Shown here one piece after another: positions 45,611 through 57,163 of a stretch of 64,000 bases of DNA. The position numbers and the translations under genes are program-made. The first letter of the stretch is position 1; every line of letters begins with the position of its first letter. The notes below the pieces were generated by a model. The model saw nothing but the letters and a program-made list of their open reading frames with translations, ran no database searches and was not told the DNA's origin. The stretch comes from Siphonodentalium dalli (taxonomy: Eukaryota; Mollusca; Scaphopoda; Gadilida; Siphonodentaliidae), in assembly GCA_032622095.1 (NCBI GenBank), contig CP136066.1:91161319-91225318 (forward strand), read 5' to 3'.

Positions 45611-46490
45611 GACATTCCAAACATGCTATGACTCTGGCAATGACATTCCAAACATACTATGACTCTGGCAATGACATTCCAGACATACTATAACTCTGGC
45701 AATGACATTCCATGACTCTGGCAATGACATTCCAGTCATACAACCACCCAGGCAATGACATTACCGACATACCATGACTCTGGCAATGACATTCCAGACA
45801 TACAACCACCCAGGCAATGACATTCCAGTCATACAACCACCCAGGCATTGACATTCCAGACATACTATGACTCTGGCAATGACATTCCAAACATGCTATG
45901 ACTCTGGCAATGACATTCCAAACATACTATGACTTTGGCAATGACATTCCAGACATACTACAACTCTGGCAATGACATTCCATGACTCTGGCAATGACAT
46001 TCCAGTCATACAACCACCCAGGCAATGACATTACCGACATACTGTGACTCTGGCAATGACATTCCAGACATACTATGACTCTGGCAATGACATTCCAGAC
46101 ATACTATGACTCTTGCAATGACATTCCAGTCATACAACCACCCAGGCAATGACATTCCAAACATACTGTGACTCTGGCAATGACATTCCAGACATATTAT
46201 GACTCTGGCCATGTCATTCCAGACATACTATGACTCTGGCAATGACATTCCAGACATACTATAACTCTGACAATGACAGTCCACGACTCTGGCAATGACA
46301 TTCCAGACATACTGTGACTCTGGTAATGACATTCCAGTCTTTCCAGACATACTATGACTCTGGAAATAACATTCCAGTTATTCTATGAATCTGGCAATGA
46401 CATTCCAGACATACTATGAATCTGGCAATGACATTTATGCATACAACCACACTGGAATGACATTCCAGACATGCCACAACCCTGGGATTG
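45611..46490 (+). repeat. 31-bp minisatellite, right block
   Basis: About 28 units after the LINE. It ends at CATGCCACAACCCTGGG, a variant close to the left edge of the array (39905). Confidence 0.88.
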
Positions 46491-46874
46491 AACTAAGAAG
46501 TTGTACCTGTACTTGTACTTGTGTGCACCCAAGTTACAGAGGGGAGGTAAATGATTTACATATCCTGATAACAGAGTCAGTATCAATTTTCAGCTTGTTT
46601 TCTAAAAGCACCAACAGAGCCACTTTATTTGCTGCACCAATAATCAATGTAGATATCAAAGGAACAATGGACATGCAATTTATAAGAATACTATAGTGCA
46701 TACAAATCTAGCATACAGCAGTTTGCTATAATATATCAAGCTTGATGGCTCAACAGTGAATTGCTTCTTGATGATGAATGGCCACAAGAACACAGAAGGG
46801 TAGGATTTTCATAACTTTTCTCAATAGTAAGCTGTCAAACTGTACGCCATTAAGAGAAAATGTGCTGATAGCTA

Positions 46875-47078
46875 CAGTAATGCCCTAAATAATCGACTCC
46901 TTAACTACAGTAGAATAATGGGTAACTTTTCAGGATTTAGTCGGAAATATGGCTTGTTGCCATTCATCGGAAAGCTCTCATTCCAATGAATGGCAACAAG
47001 CCATTTTTCCGACTAAATTTTGCAAAGTTACCCATAATTCTGCTGTGGTTAAGGAGTCGATTATTTAGGGCATTACTG
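46875..47078. mobile_element. Mariner-like MITE, copy 13
   Basis: CAGTAATGCCCTAAATAATC to TTAGGGCATTACTG, flanked by TA. The arms are nearly complete. Confidence 0.88.
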
Positions 47079-47457
47079 TACCACAATGTGATTCAGGAAT
47101 ACCATTTCCGATGGTGGTATGAATCTGGTTATTAAACAGCGGGTATGATTCCCGAATTTGCCACTTGAAAAGTGAAAATGACCCTAATCCTGCGTACCAA
47201 AGGAGTGAGGGGGATACCCTTTAACACAATACTTAAACATGAATGTATTCCAATATAATTGCATTCGCCTGAAGTACATTTTTTAGTCTATGTAATAGTA
47301 TGTATACAGGGTTCCCACATTCAGGGACAAACCTGCAGGGCCACTTGGCAGACACTTGAGACATCTTCTCCCTAAAATGTGCCACTTCTCTCTATTTTTG
47401 TCCCAGGGACTGGCAGGGAGTAGTGAATTCTCTCTCATATACCAGTACATGTATATA

Positions 47458-47630
47458 CAGTAATGCCCTAAGTAATCGACTCTTTAACCACAGCAGAATT
47501 ATGGGTAACTTTTCAGGATTTCCCCGAGAGCTTTCCGATGAATGGCAACAAGCCATACTTCCGACTAAATCCTGAAAAGTTACCCATAATTCTGCTGTGG
47601 TTAAGGAGTCGATTATTTAGGGCATTACTG
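47458..47630. mobile_element. Mariner-like MITE, copy 14, left arm shortened
   Basis: CAGTAATGCCCTAAGTAATC to TTAGGGCATTACTG with TA flanks. The inner left arm after TTTTCAGGATT is deleted. Confidence 0.85.
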
Positions 47631-47721
47631 TACTATTGTTGTTTCTCGCAACTGCCATGCATCTGTAGACTGCACAAATATCATCAAAGGACACTGTAAT
47701 AATCCAGACAGCAACTTATTC

Positions 47722-47991
47722 TTAACCCTTTCATGATGGGGCCTGCACTGGTGCAGCATTAAAGATCCTGTGCCAGTGCATTATCTTATATATGCAAGTC
47801 TCCCATAGGGCCGGAGCCTCGCATATATAAGAGAATGCACTGACTTACAAGGTCAAGATAAATATTGTAAGGCCAATGTATTCTCTTAAATATGCGAGGC
47901 TCCCTATGATGGGAGACTCGCATATATAAGAGAATGTATTGGCACAGGGTTTTCACAAAATTTCAGGAAGCTCCAGTCACGAAAGGTTTAA
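47722..47991. mobile_element. piggyBac-like TTAA MITE
   Basis: TTAACCCTTTCATGATGGG to CACGAAAGGTTTAA, with three ATTCTCTTATATATGC-type palindromes. Confidence 0.78.
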
Positions 47992-48437
47992 TCAATCTTG
48001 TCTCTCCAGTCTCCGGTTGATTATCATAAAACAATAAATCAATCACTTATAATTATAGAAAGCCAAGATTACATGTACATATGGGCACCTGTAACTTCAG
48101 AGAAGGTATTTGTTGTGTAAACAATTAAACATCACCAACAGGCGTATAAATGTCCCTATACATGTACCGTATGCATGAACCTCCATAGTAGCTGTCTCAT
48201 ATGCATTCAGATTAAACTACATATTGATAAGTGTACATGTATAACTTAACCTGTATCAACTGCTACTATGAAATTGGTATGCAGCTTTTTTCTACTTTCT
48301 AGTGGAATTGAGAACTCACTTCAGCTCACTTGCCCATTTTTTTAACAGATAAAAAACATTTTTTACAAAAGTTAATCATTTTTGCTTTTTGACGAATTTT
48401 GGCACATTGGCAGGGCGAACCCTGCCAATGTGGCAAT

Positions 48438-48611
48438 TTAAGCCTTCCATGAGCCTCGCATATATGAGAAAATATATTGGCCTAACAATATTTACATTGA
48501 CCTTGTAAGCCAGTGCATTCTCTTATATGGGAGACTCGCATATATAAGAGAAGGCACTGGCACATGGTCTTTGATGCTGCACCAATGCAGCTCCCATCAT
48601 GAAAGAGTTAA
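48438..48611. mobile_element. TTAA MITE, diverged
   Basis: TTAAGCCTTCCATGAGCC to ATCATGAAAGAGTTAA, with two ATATATAAGAGAA palindromes. Confidence 0.65.
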
Positions 48612-49179
48612 GCAAACATTGAATGGTGATTTGTTCAAGTATAATTTGAATTTATTGCACAATCAAGTGCAAAATTAAGAAAGAATTCAAACTAGAAAAC
48701 AAACTATTACCATTTCTTTACAAAATTCTCATTCATAAGTACATGCAGAGTTAGTTAATCCCTATGAAAATGTTCAGACCACAGGCCGTTTGTTGAACTT
48801 ATTAATGTACACCTGAACATTTCCCACTAACGAATAAAATTATTCTGCTCACTCGTACTTTCTGTTTGTCAGCTTGTCATCTGCTTATTTTTCCTGAACA
48901 TTCCTCCAGATGAATAATTGATGTATACTTTTATGGGAGAATCCATTTAGTAAATAAAATACCAAAGCAGTATAAATCCTGAAAATAAATCTTGGCGGAA
49001 AACGGTTTCTGAACACATCTGTGAATAAAAATCACAAGCGAAATTTGGTCAGAATCAGATCATGTTTCTTTGCTATCGTGACATGGATGGACTGAGCAAT
49101 ATTATCCTTTTTCCTATTCGATCATCCTAATAGAGTCTTCCATATCACTTTTAAAACATATTGTTCCAGGAAATAAATA

Positions 49180-49410
49180 TCAGCGATAAAGATTTCCGAA
49201 CACATCCAAGTCATCTGTGATTAAATATAACAAGCGAAATTCGGTCAGAAATTGATCACGTTTCTTCGCTGTCATTTCACTGAGAGCTTGGCAAGTGCCC
49301 CCTGACACAATCAAGCCAAATGCTGAGTTGTCACCAATAAAAGCATGGTGATGTTCATAAATTTCTTGTTGGGTCATCTCCAGTGCATCAAAAGTGGGTT
49401 GAAATTATTG
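49180..49410 (-). CDS. Hypothetical reading frame, unrecognised
   Basis: A minus-strand frame of about 75 codons contains MTQQEIYEHHHAFIGDNSAF and ends LDVFGNLYR before a stop. The composition looks more like real protein than most frames here, and a decayed duplicate of its 3' half lies at 48985-49090. I do not recognise the family. It could be a terminal exon, a gene relic or part of an old transposon. Its A-rich context and the lack of a clear splice acceptor make it doubtful. Confidence 0.22.
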
Positions 49411-49535
49411 ATTTACGAGCAGTCGACAACACAACATACGCTGCTGGTGATATATAAAGATTCCCCAGGTCATTAATGTAGGGCACAATTATGGAAAGTA
49501 GGGTAATTGTCATACCAGTGCACAAATGTAAGGTA

Positions 49536-49596
49536 CAGTATTGGCCTAAATAATCGACTTCTTAAACACAGGAGTCAATTATTTAGGGCATTACTG
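49536..49596. mobile_element. Mariner-like MITE reduced to its ends, 61 bp (copy 15)
   Basis: CAGTATTGGCCTAAATAATC to TTAGGGCATTACTG with TA flanks. Everything between the outer 25-30 bp of each end is gone. Confidence 0.75.
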
Positions 49597-49737
49597 TAAT
49601 TGTCATGCTCATTCACAATCAATCTGTCCACTGTTCTCCATGGATAACATTTATATCTCTGTCAATGCACTCAATTCTTTTCTCTTAACCTTTCTATACT
49701 AAATGCATTCTCCTATGGGAGGCCGTTTTCACATTTA

Positions 49738-49915
49738 TTCCTTATTTGCGCTTAAGCATAAATATTTGCGCTTAAGCGTAAATCATTTACACTTAAACTT
49801 AAACATTTGCGCTTAAGTGCATATAACCTCTGTCATTTGTGCTTTAACTGCTTTTAGAAGCGCAAATCATTTATGGTTAAGCACAAATGATTTGCTTAAG
49901 CGCAAATAAAAATTC
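49738..49915. repeat. Cluster of TTTGCGCTTAAG motifs
   Basis: At least eight close variants of ATTTGCGCTTAAGC in either orientation occur in about 180 bp. They may be subterminal repeats of an element I cannot delimit. Confidence 0.55.
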
Positions 49916-50345
49916 ATATGCATTGAGTCATTAACGTAAATGGAGGGGGCGACTAACAGTCCTCCCTGTTCATAGTGAGTGGTAACAATTCTATGATGAC
50001 ACCATCCATAGTTTGAGTGGCTGGGATGGCTATAGCCAAAAGGTGGGTTCAGTAAATAACATTTAAGAAGAAATATATTTCTCCCAAAATATTTGCTGCC
50101 TGGTTTTGTTGCAGCTGGATGGACGTTTGTTGCCATATATTAACCATTCCATGACAGGAGCTTCCTGAAATATTGCGAAAACCCTGTGCGTCCAGGTTAT
50201 ATATTAACCAGAATTACAGACCGAATTGAAAGCTTTCAATCAATTCTCTAAAACACAAGAATCTGATAATGGTCTATTGAGAGATATAACAAAAGTTTCT
50301 GGTATTGATCTATTTAACAGGTTGAACTCCAAATGTTTGTTATCT

Positions 50346-51344
50346 TCTAATATATATTTTGGGACTTCTGTTTGTTTGTTTGTTTGTCTGTTAGCTATGG
50401 CCGGGAAAACTGCCAGACGGATTTTGACAAAATTTGATACCTAGGGTTACTTTTGGCCAGGGAGTGTTTTGGACGGGTCAAATCGTGACTACGACCTGAC
50501 CTTGACCTTCAAAAAGGTCAATTCAAGGTCAAATCGGGTAAAACGTGGGACGGATTTCGACGAAATTTGATACCTACAGATACTTTTATTCGGGGAGTCT
50601 TTTGGATGGGTCAAATCGTTACCCTGACCTGACCTTGACCTTCAAAAAAGTCAATTCAAGGTCAAATCGGGTAAAACGGATGGATTTCAACGAAGGGTAC
50701 TTTTGTCCGGGGAGTGTTTTGGACGGGCCAAATCATGACCCAGACCTGACCTCCCTTACATTTTCGCAGTGTACTTAACAAGCTTCTCGAGCAGTAGAAA
50801 CGGATGAGCAACGTGACCGTCGACTCGAGTCTAATACAGTTCAAACACAAGCTTCTCGAGCGGTAGAAACGGATGAGCAACGCGACCGTCGACTCAAGTC
50901 TAATAGAGTCCAAACACAAGCTTCTCGAGCGGTAGAAACAGACGAACAATGCGAACGTCGAATAGAAACAGAGACAAATAGGTCTTTTAATGATCGACGA
51001 CGTCGAATAGAAACAGAGAGAAATAGGTGTTATAATGATCGACGTCATCAGCGTGATGGTGACCAATGGATGGAGGCCGCCTTTGCCTACTTACCTCATA
51101 TAGATTACCAGTTATCCCCTGCCGTGCAGATTGGCGCCATGGCAGTCATCTGTCCTCGGTGTGAGACACTCAAATGGCCGGGGGAATCGCCTGGTATCTG
51201 TTGTGTAAGTGGCAAAATTGTACTCGAGAATTTCGAAGACCCGCTGGGCCGATTTCCACCATTTTTGGGGTGTTGGTGAGTTAAAACATAACTATAAAAA
51301 AAACAACACAACGACTCTCCCCGTCAGGACGGGTACCCAGCTAG
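50346..51344 (+). mobile_element. Helitron, non-autonomous, with protein remnant
   Basis: The 5' end TCTAATATATATTTTGGG begins with TC. The 3' end has the hairpin CCCGTCAGGACGGG followed by TACCCAGCTAG and T, the classical Helitron CTAG terminus. Two further 5' ends with the same sequence lie at 58835 and 59237. The first 400 bp hold CCTGACCTTGACCTTCAAAA-type repeats. Confidence 0.8.
50779..51279 (+). pseudogene. Helitron protein N-terminal fragment
   Basis: A 167-codon open frame lies just after an in-frame TAA. It starts with tandem charged repeats of about 23 residues (ASRAVETDEQRDRRL), then RRRIETERNR-type units, as in the arginine-rich N-terminus of Helitron Rep/helicase proteins. At 51070-51250 it has a zinc-finger-like segment CPRC...LKWPGESPGICC...GKI, which I recognise from Helitron proteins. 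The Rep nuclease and helicase domains are missing, so it cannot move alone. A splice-acceptor-like TTTTCGCAG precedes the frame. Confidence 0.75.
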
Positions 51345-51543
51345 TTAACCCTAAGTTAGTACTATTGACCCAAATTTTTTCTCAATGTGTCAGAGAGACA
51401 GTATTGTCATTTTAATAAATGCGAACTATTACAACGGCGGCCAAATATGTTATGTGTAATCCCATTGCAAACTCCAATCTGGCTATGAGGCAGCCGCAGA
51501 GTAATCGAGAATACGGTCACCATTTGTAAGATGTTCGCAATTA

Positions 51544-51650
51544 CAGTAATGCCCTAAATAATCGACTCCTTAACCACAGTAGAATTATGGGTAATTTTTC
51601 AGGATTAAGTCGGAAATATGGCTTGTTGCCATTCATCGGAAAGCTCTCAT
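51544..51650 (+). mobile_element. Mariner-like MITE, left half only (copy 16)
   Basis: CAGTAATGCCCTAAATAATC through GGAAAGCTCTCA, then unrelated sequence. TA precedes the left end. Confidence 0.75.
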
Positions 51651-52439
51651 TTTAAAACCATTTTAGTGTTGCAGTCTGTTAACCAACGGTAGACTATATG
51701 TTTCTGCTTTCACAAATGTTTGAAATTAAATTAAATCACTTGGAAATTTTCAAACTACAACAGATGCTTCATTTTAAATTTTGAACAGTGTCTCCAACAT
51801 ATTTGGGAAATTCAAACCCAAGGGGCGCAAATTACAGTGGGTTCAATCAAGATTTCTAAGTCATAATTCCGAAGTTAGACACCCAAACGGCGACCGTCTA
51901 GCCATGCCACTATTCAACAAATTTTCATGCGCATTCCAGTTTGTATTTTAAACATTAAGACAAGCTGCGTCATTCATCTTGTGCTTTCGCAATCAAATTA
52001 TGATAAATGTGTTGAAGACAGTCGGTTTCTCTTAATTTTTGAAAATATGTACACTTGTCAGTACAGGTGTGTTTAAGAGGATTATGTTGAAGCAACACGA
52101 AGAATAGGTAAGACTATTGAGAACATGATAACTTTGTTAAATATAAACGATTACTACTGGGCCAGATTCAACTCTATAGAGAAGGTAACTGAACATAAAG
52201 AGTTGAATATTTAACAAGTCAGACAGTAATCATCGGCTGAGTGTTATACAGTAATGTTCAGTCCTTTTTTTTTTTTTTGTGGGAAATTGAGGAAATTTTC
52301 ATATTGCTCTTTTCATATATGAGCACAACAATGACACTCGTTTCCTTGCTTATGCGGTTTCTGGTGTTAAAAAAGACGAGTTTTGTGATATTTTTTGCCA
52401 ATAGATTGAACAAATGTTACAATATCAATGAAAATGCAA

Positions 52440-53836
52440 TTGGAGATAGACTATTTTGATCACAAAAGTACCAGTATTTTGAGAATTACTGACTCGTCAA
52501 ATAGAACACCAATATCGGCATCTCAAGAAGAGAAAGACCTCGGGTGTTGTTCTTAGATAACCAAATTTTCGTATTGCTCTTTTCATATTTCCGCACAACA
52601 ATGGCACTCCTTGCCTGCTTATGCGGTTACTTGTGTGTTAAAAAAGACAAGTTCAATATTGACGAAAATGCACTTGGAGATATAATATTTTGATCACAAA
52701 AGTACCCAAATTTTGAGAATTACTGACTCGTCACAAAGAACACCAATATCGGCATCTCAAGAAGAGAAACACCTCAGGTGTTGTTCATAGATAACCAACT
52801 GAATTTAAACAAACAAATCAACGAAATGGTGATGAAAGCAAACAAAATAATATAGGTCATCAAACAAACTTTTGAATACAAGGAGAAAGATATTATATCT
52901 ATGCTAATACAGACATTGATCCGACCGTTTATAGAATATGGGAACAGCGTGAGTACTTACTAAAACACTCAATCTTGAGCTATAGTATAGAGTCAGTCCA
53001 GAGGAGGGCTACAAAGATTATTTCAAAATATTGGACATTACCTTATAGGGAAAGACTCTGCAAATCCTGTTTTATAATGTCACTCAAATATCACCGTAAA
53101 AGGGGAGATCTCATAGGTGTTTAAACTGATGCACAAATACTTAATATCGACAATAGAATTCTTTTCAAAAAAGAGTCATACCAAAGTACAAGAGGACACA
53201 AACTGAAGATACAGAAAGAAAAAAAACAAATAAAGGTGACCGTAAGTTCTTCTTTGCACAAAGGATTAATCTACCAGATCATATTGTTGAAGCAAACACA
53301 TTAGATGAGATTAACCCTTTCAGTGCCAAGTCCGATTTTTGTATCAACCCATATACCCTGTGCCAATGCATTCTCTTATATATGCGAGTCGACCATAGGT
53401 CGCCTCGCATATATAAGAGAATGCATTGGCCTAACAATTTTTCATCATTTATTATTATTATTTACAATTTTTTACAATTTTAATAATTTTTTTCTTATAT
53501 TCTTTAACAGACTTATTTTGTAGATTTAGTGCCAGGGAATCTTACGTTTTTCATGGGCATCAAAATTATTACTATGAATACTTGGTGATAGTTTTGAGTT
53601 ATAACATGCCCCTAAGGTTTTATCCAGTTTGTTTTTAAATTCGCTATAGCATGCTTAAGCATACCCAAACAAAATTCAACCAAAAATAAAAACAAAAACA
53701 ATTTATATTTTTTTTTTTAATTTTTTTTATGACCCATATTACCGACCGTAAATTGAAAGGGTTAAGGATCAAATCGATGCTGTTTTCAGTTGCGAACGAT
53801 ACCATTTGACTAACTGCAGAAATAATATATCCAGTA
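52440..53836 (+). pseudogene. CR1/jockey-like LINE reverse transcriptase remnant
   Basis: The plus strand encodes, in pieces, SQEEKDLG, then NKQINEMVMKANKIIGVIKQ, a segment with LIRPFIEYGN, SVQRRATKII, and KFFFAQRINLPDHIVEAN. These are the conserved C-terminal landmarks of CR1/jockey-type RT proteins. Stops and frameshifts abound. The region 52440-52560 is duplicated at 52680-52800. A TTAA MITE splits the frame at 53311 and the frame resumes in phase after it (KDQIDAVFSCERYHLTN), then meets a TA-type MITE at 53837. Confidence 0.8.
53311..53765. mobile_element. TTAA MITE inserted in the CR1-like remnant
   Basis: TTAACCCTTTCAGTGCCAAG to AAATTGAAAGGGTTAA. It has one CATTCTCTTATATATGCGAG palindrome. 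Removing it and one TTAA restores the LINE reading frame. Confidence 0.85.
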
Positions 53837-53986
53837 CTCTCAGGTGCCTAATAATACTAGGAGAAAATTCCCAACATTCACTATTATTTACACATACAGT
53901 GAAATGGCCTTCACTATTATTAATTTCAGCCTATATCCCCACCCATCACTATTATTAGGCCATCACGATTATTAGGCACCTGAGAG
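53837..53986. mobile_element. TA-flanked MITE (CTCTCAGGTGCC family), copy 1
   Basis: CTCTCAGGTGCCTAATAAT and ATTATTAGGCACCTGAGAG are perfect inverted ends. TA flanks both sides. Confidence 0.85.
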
Positions 53987-54044
53987 TACACTCTTATAAT
54001 TAATGTGTAGAAACGATTACACATCAAATGTGTAAACCCGGTTA

Positions 54045-54221
54045 CTCTCAGGTGCCTAATAATAGTGTCAGCACGATTATTAATTTTTGAGAATATTTCC
54101 AAATGATCACTATTATTTGGCATTGAGACATGAGTGAAATTGCCATCACTATTATTATTTTCAGCATAAATCACCATCCATCACTATTATTAGGCCATCA
54201 CGATTATTAGGCACCTGAGAG
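54045..54221. mobile_element. TA-flanked MITE (CTCTCAGGTGCC family), copy 2
   Basis: The inverted ends are as in copy 1, 177 bp, flanked by TA, and located 56 bp inside the CACTCTTATAA element. Confidence 0.85.
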
Positions 54222-54315
54222 TAATACACATAGCAATGTCTATTTTTGCATACAAATACATGGACCAAGGGCCGTTCTACACATAATGTGAATATTTTGT
54301 TACACACAATTGTGT

Positions 54316-55525
54316 AACGAGAGGCCGATCACGATCGGCAGATGTTAACCCATCCCTTGGCGATAAAAATTTAATATGATCGGATAAATGAGAGTTTTGG
54401 TGTTCAATTATAGAGTATACTGTTATGTACTATTATAGACAAATGTACATAACACAAATTATTGGAATTTATGGGTCACTGGCATTTATATAAGAGAATG
54501 CACTGGTACAGAATATGTAATGCTAAACCGCCACAGCCAGCAAGCCCATGGGTTAAATGTGTAGGTGTGACCTGGACATGGAATCCTTGGGTTAAGAGAG
54601 TCCAATTTAAGTTTACAATAATAATGTGTCCTAGTATACAGATAAGCAACCTCACCACTGACCCATTAATATCAATTATATAGCAGCACAGATGTCCATG
54701 TCTACTGTTAATAGCATGTGATGTTTATTGTTGAATCTTTATTTTAAATTAGATGCCATAGCCTTATGTATCAGATTATTTGCACATTGGCATAAGTCCA
54801 AAGGCAATTGGTGAATTGGATTTAATGTTGCTCCAAACAGATTTACCAGTACATAACACAAGATTTTGGACCGATTTAATCAAATTTGGTGTGGTGATTC
54901 GGGGTACCCTTGGCAGAGTTATAATGGTGTTAGTTTTTCAATTTTTTTTAACTTATTTAAAAAAATTAAAGGGACACATTGGAAATCTTTTTATCATAAT
55001 CATCAATATCTAAATGAAAACAAATGACAATGTCAATGACATTTTTTTTATTATTATTATAAAAGTTAAAAATAATTTTTTTTAAAAATCGATTCAATTT
55101 TTCAATTTTTTTTCGAAAAAGGGTCATAACTCCTTTAAAATTAATCGGATCAAACCCATATTCGAAATCGATCTGTATTTTGGGCCGAGAAACTCACATA
55201 CCAAATTTGGTTCCGATCAGATAAAAAATGTTTGAGTTATGGCAGAATGCGTGAATTCTAAGTCGAAAAAGGGCCATAACTCTGTACAAAAAAGTTGGAT
55301 CAAACCCATATTCGAACTCGATCTGTATTTTGGGCTGAAAACCCCATACACAAAATTTGGTTTTGATCAGGTAAAAAATGTTTGAGTTATCGCATTACAC
55401 GTAAAGTGTCTACGGACGGACAGACGGACGGACAGACGGACGGACAGACGGACGGACGAACGACGAGTGGTCAATCCGGACAACGACACTATGTTTACCA
55501 TACATGGTATGGGTAAACATAAAAA
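54316..55525 (+). mobile_element. Hairpin-ended ACGG-type element (family A), third copy
   Basis: AACGAGAGGCCGATCACG start, two ATAACTC...TCGATCTGTATTTTGG units, (GGACGGACAGAC)n and the GTTTACCATAC...GTATGGGTAAAC terminal hairpin with ATAAAAA. Confidence 0.7.
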
Positions 55526-55920
55526 CGTAGAGCATGCGCATTGCGGTGCCTTCAGTTTCATAGTCTGCTACATGATGGCCATATTGTTTGAGTATATTTT
55601 TTGGAATACAATCTACAGCGATCGTAGACAAGGAAGGTAAGTTCAGAATTCCGACTTGTGGGTATAGTATCAATGATATATGAGGATTTATTTGTTAAAA
55701 CTTTCATGGCGAATACTGCCCTTAGACTCGTTTATATGATTGTTGTAATACGGTAATACTAATATTATGCAACCGCGCCACGCCGTGAAAGTTTTAACAT
55801 ATAAATCTCCATATGTCATCAATGTTGATACTATATACCCACAATTCGCAATACTGAACTTACATTGTTGTCTACGATCTGTATGTGTAAGAATCTACAC
55901 AAAATGTATAAGGGATATAT

Positions 55921-57163
55921 TAGGGACCGACGAAGCTTCGAGATTCAATTCGATTTCGAATCTTACATTCCGATTCGATTCGAAAGCGGTCGTGTGATTC
56001 GGGATATTTCGAATCGTTGTATACAAGTCCTTTATCGCCGGGAATAGACTGCATTATATATACAAAACATTAATTATATCCCCAATACTTAAATTGAGGC
56101 TCCTTCCGCGACCAACTGGGAACTTCGTGGTCCAATGTGTACAGGGTAAGTTGTCCAATAGCCCACTGCTCATATATATATTGGCCTCCCAGTCCCAGAG
56201 AGGGTTACTCGTGGCAGGTCGGTGGGTTACTCGTGCGACCTGCAGGTATGTCTGTGGTGGTTCGCGTGTTCATCACAGTTGTACCATAATCGCAGCGCAC
56301 ACGGGTTTCCTCCACCACATAAAACCAGCAATGTGGCGATTTTGCCCGGCCACAGCTGCAGAAGCGAGTGAATTTCTTGTGAGACATATTTGTATATCGG
56401 TATTTGATATTCTTATACCAGAAAAACCTATATTGTGTTACTCAGCTCAATCAAATAATATATATTATTTTTTTTATTTTAAAATTTAACACGATATAAA
56501 TATATTAAATAAACATTCTGGGCTCCAACATGTAGTGTCTAAATTCGATCAACATCTTTATACAGAATATGTTATCCGGGAAATGGAATATGGATGACCA
56601 TTTAGCTTTCATGACAACTCAATTGATCTGATGGACAGGCCCAAGTTGGGATACTATACATTACATAGTTCCTGTAATCCCGTTTGCCAAGTCACGATGC
56701 GCAATTTTGATATCGCGCGTGCCTGCTGTGCGCGACAGGGTGAAGCGTACATGCGCAGAAGAGTTTCCGTTTGCAATGACTCGAATCAGACTCCATTGAC
56801 TCCAAAGTTCCAAACTGTTTACTTTCACGAACTTCACGCATAGTGGCAGTGTCAAAAATATGAAATGATGGTGTGCCATTCTCATATATTAAACTGTGTA
56901 AACCCTGATTAAACATGGTTCATATCATGTCATAGAAATTAAGTTTAATGAACCTCCTTTGTAATCTGAATTATCTCACTGACGTTATAAAATCATTGGA
57001 CAATTGCCCCCATTTTTGCTCGTATCCCCCACTGATCGGTACCGCCAATCTACTAAAGTGTTTGAAAAAGATTCGATTCGAGATTCGATTCGATTTCGAA
57101 TCATTATCGTGATTCGATTCGAGATTCGATTCGATGTTGAAATTGCCGATTCGTCGGTCCCTA
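55921..57163. mobile_element. Non-autonomous hAT element with perfect 8-bp target duplication
   Basis: TAGGGACCGACGAA and TTCGTCGGTCCCTA are inverted ends. GGATATAT is duplicated exactly at 55913-55920 and 57164-57171. GATTCGATTC motifs are repeated near both ends. The interior (56050-57000) has no recognisable transposase. Confidence 0.88.

Noticed and set aside
39896-46490. Possible CRISPR-like array
   Set aside because: The repeats are contiguous with no unique spacers of regular size, and the context is an animal genome. It is a minisatellite.
56094-56489. 131-codon plus-strand frame inside the hAT element
   Set aside because: I see no transposase motif or other domain, and nothing conserved that would distinguish it from a chance frame.
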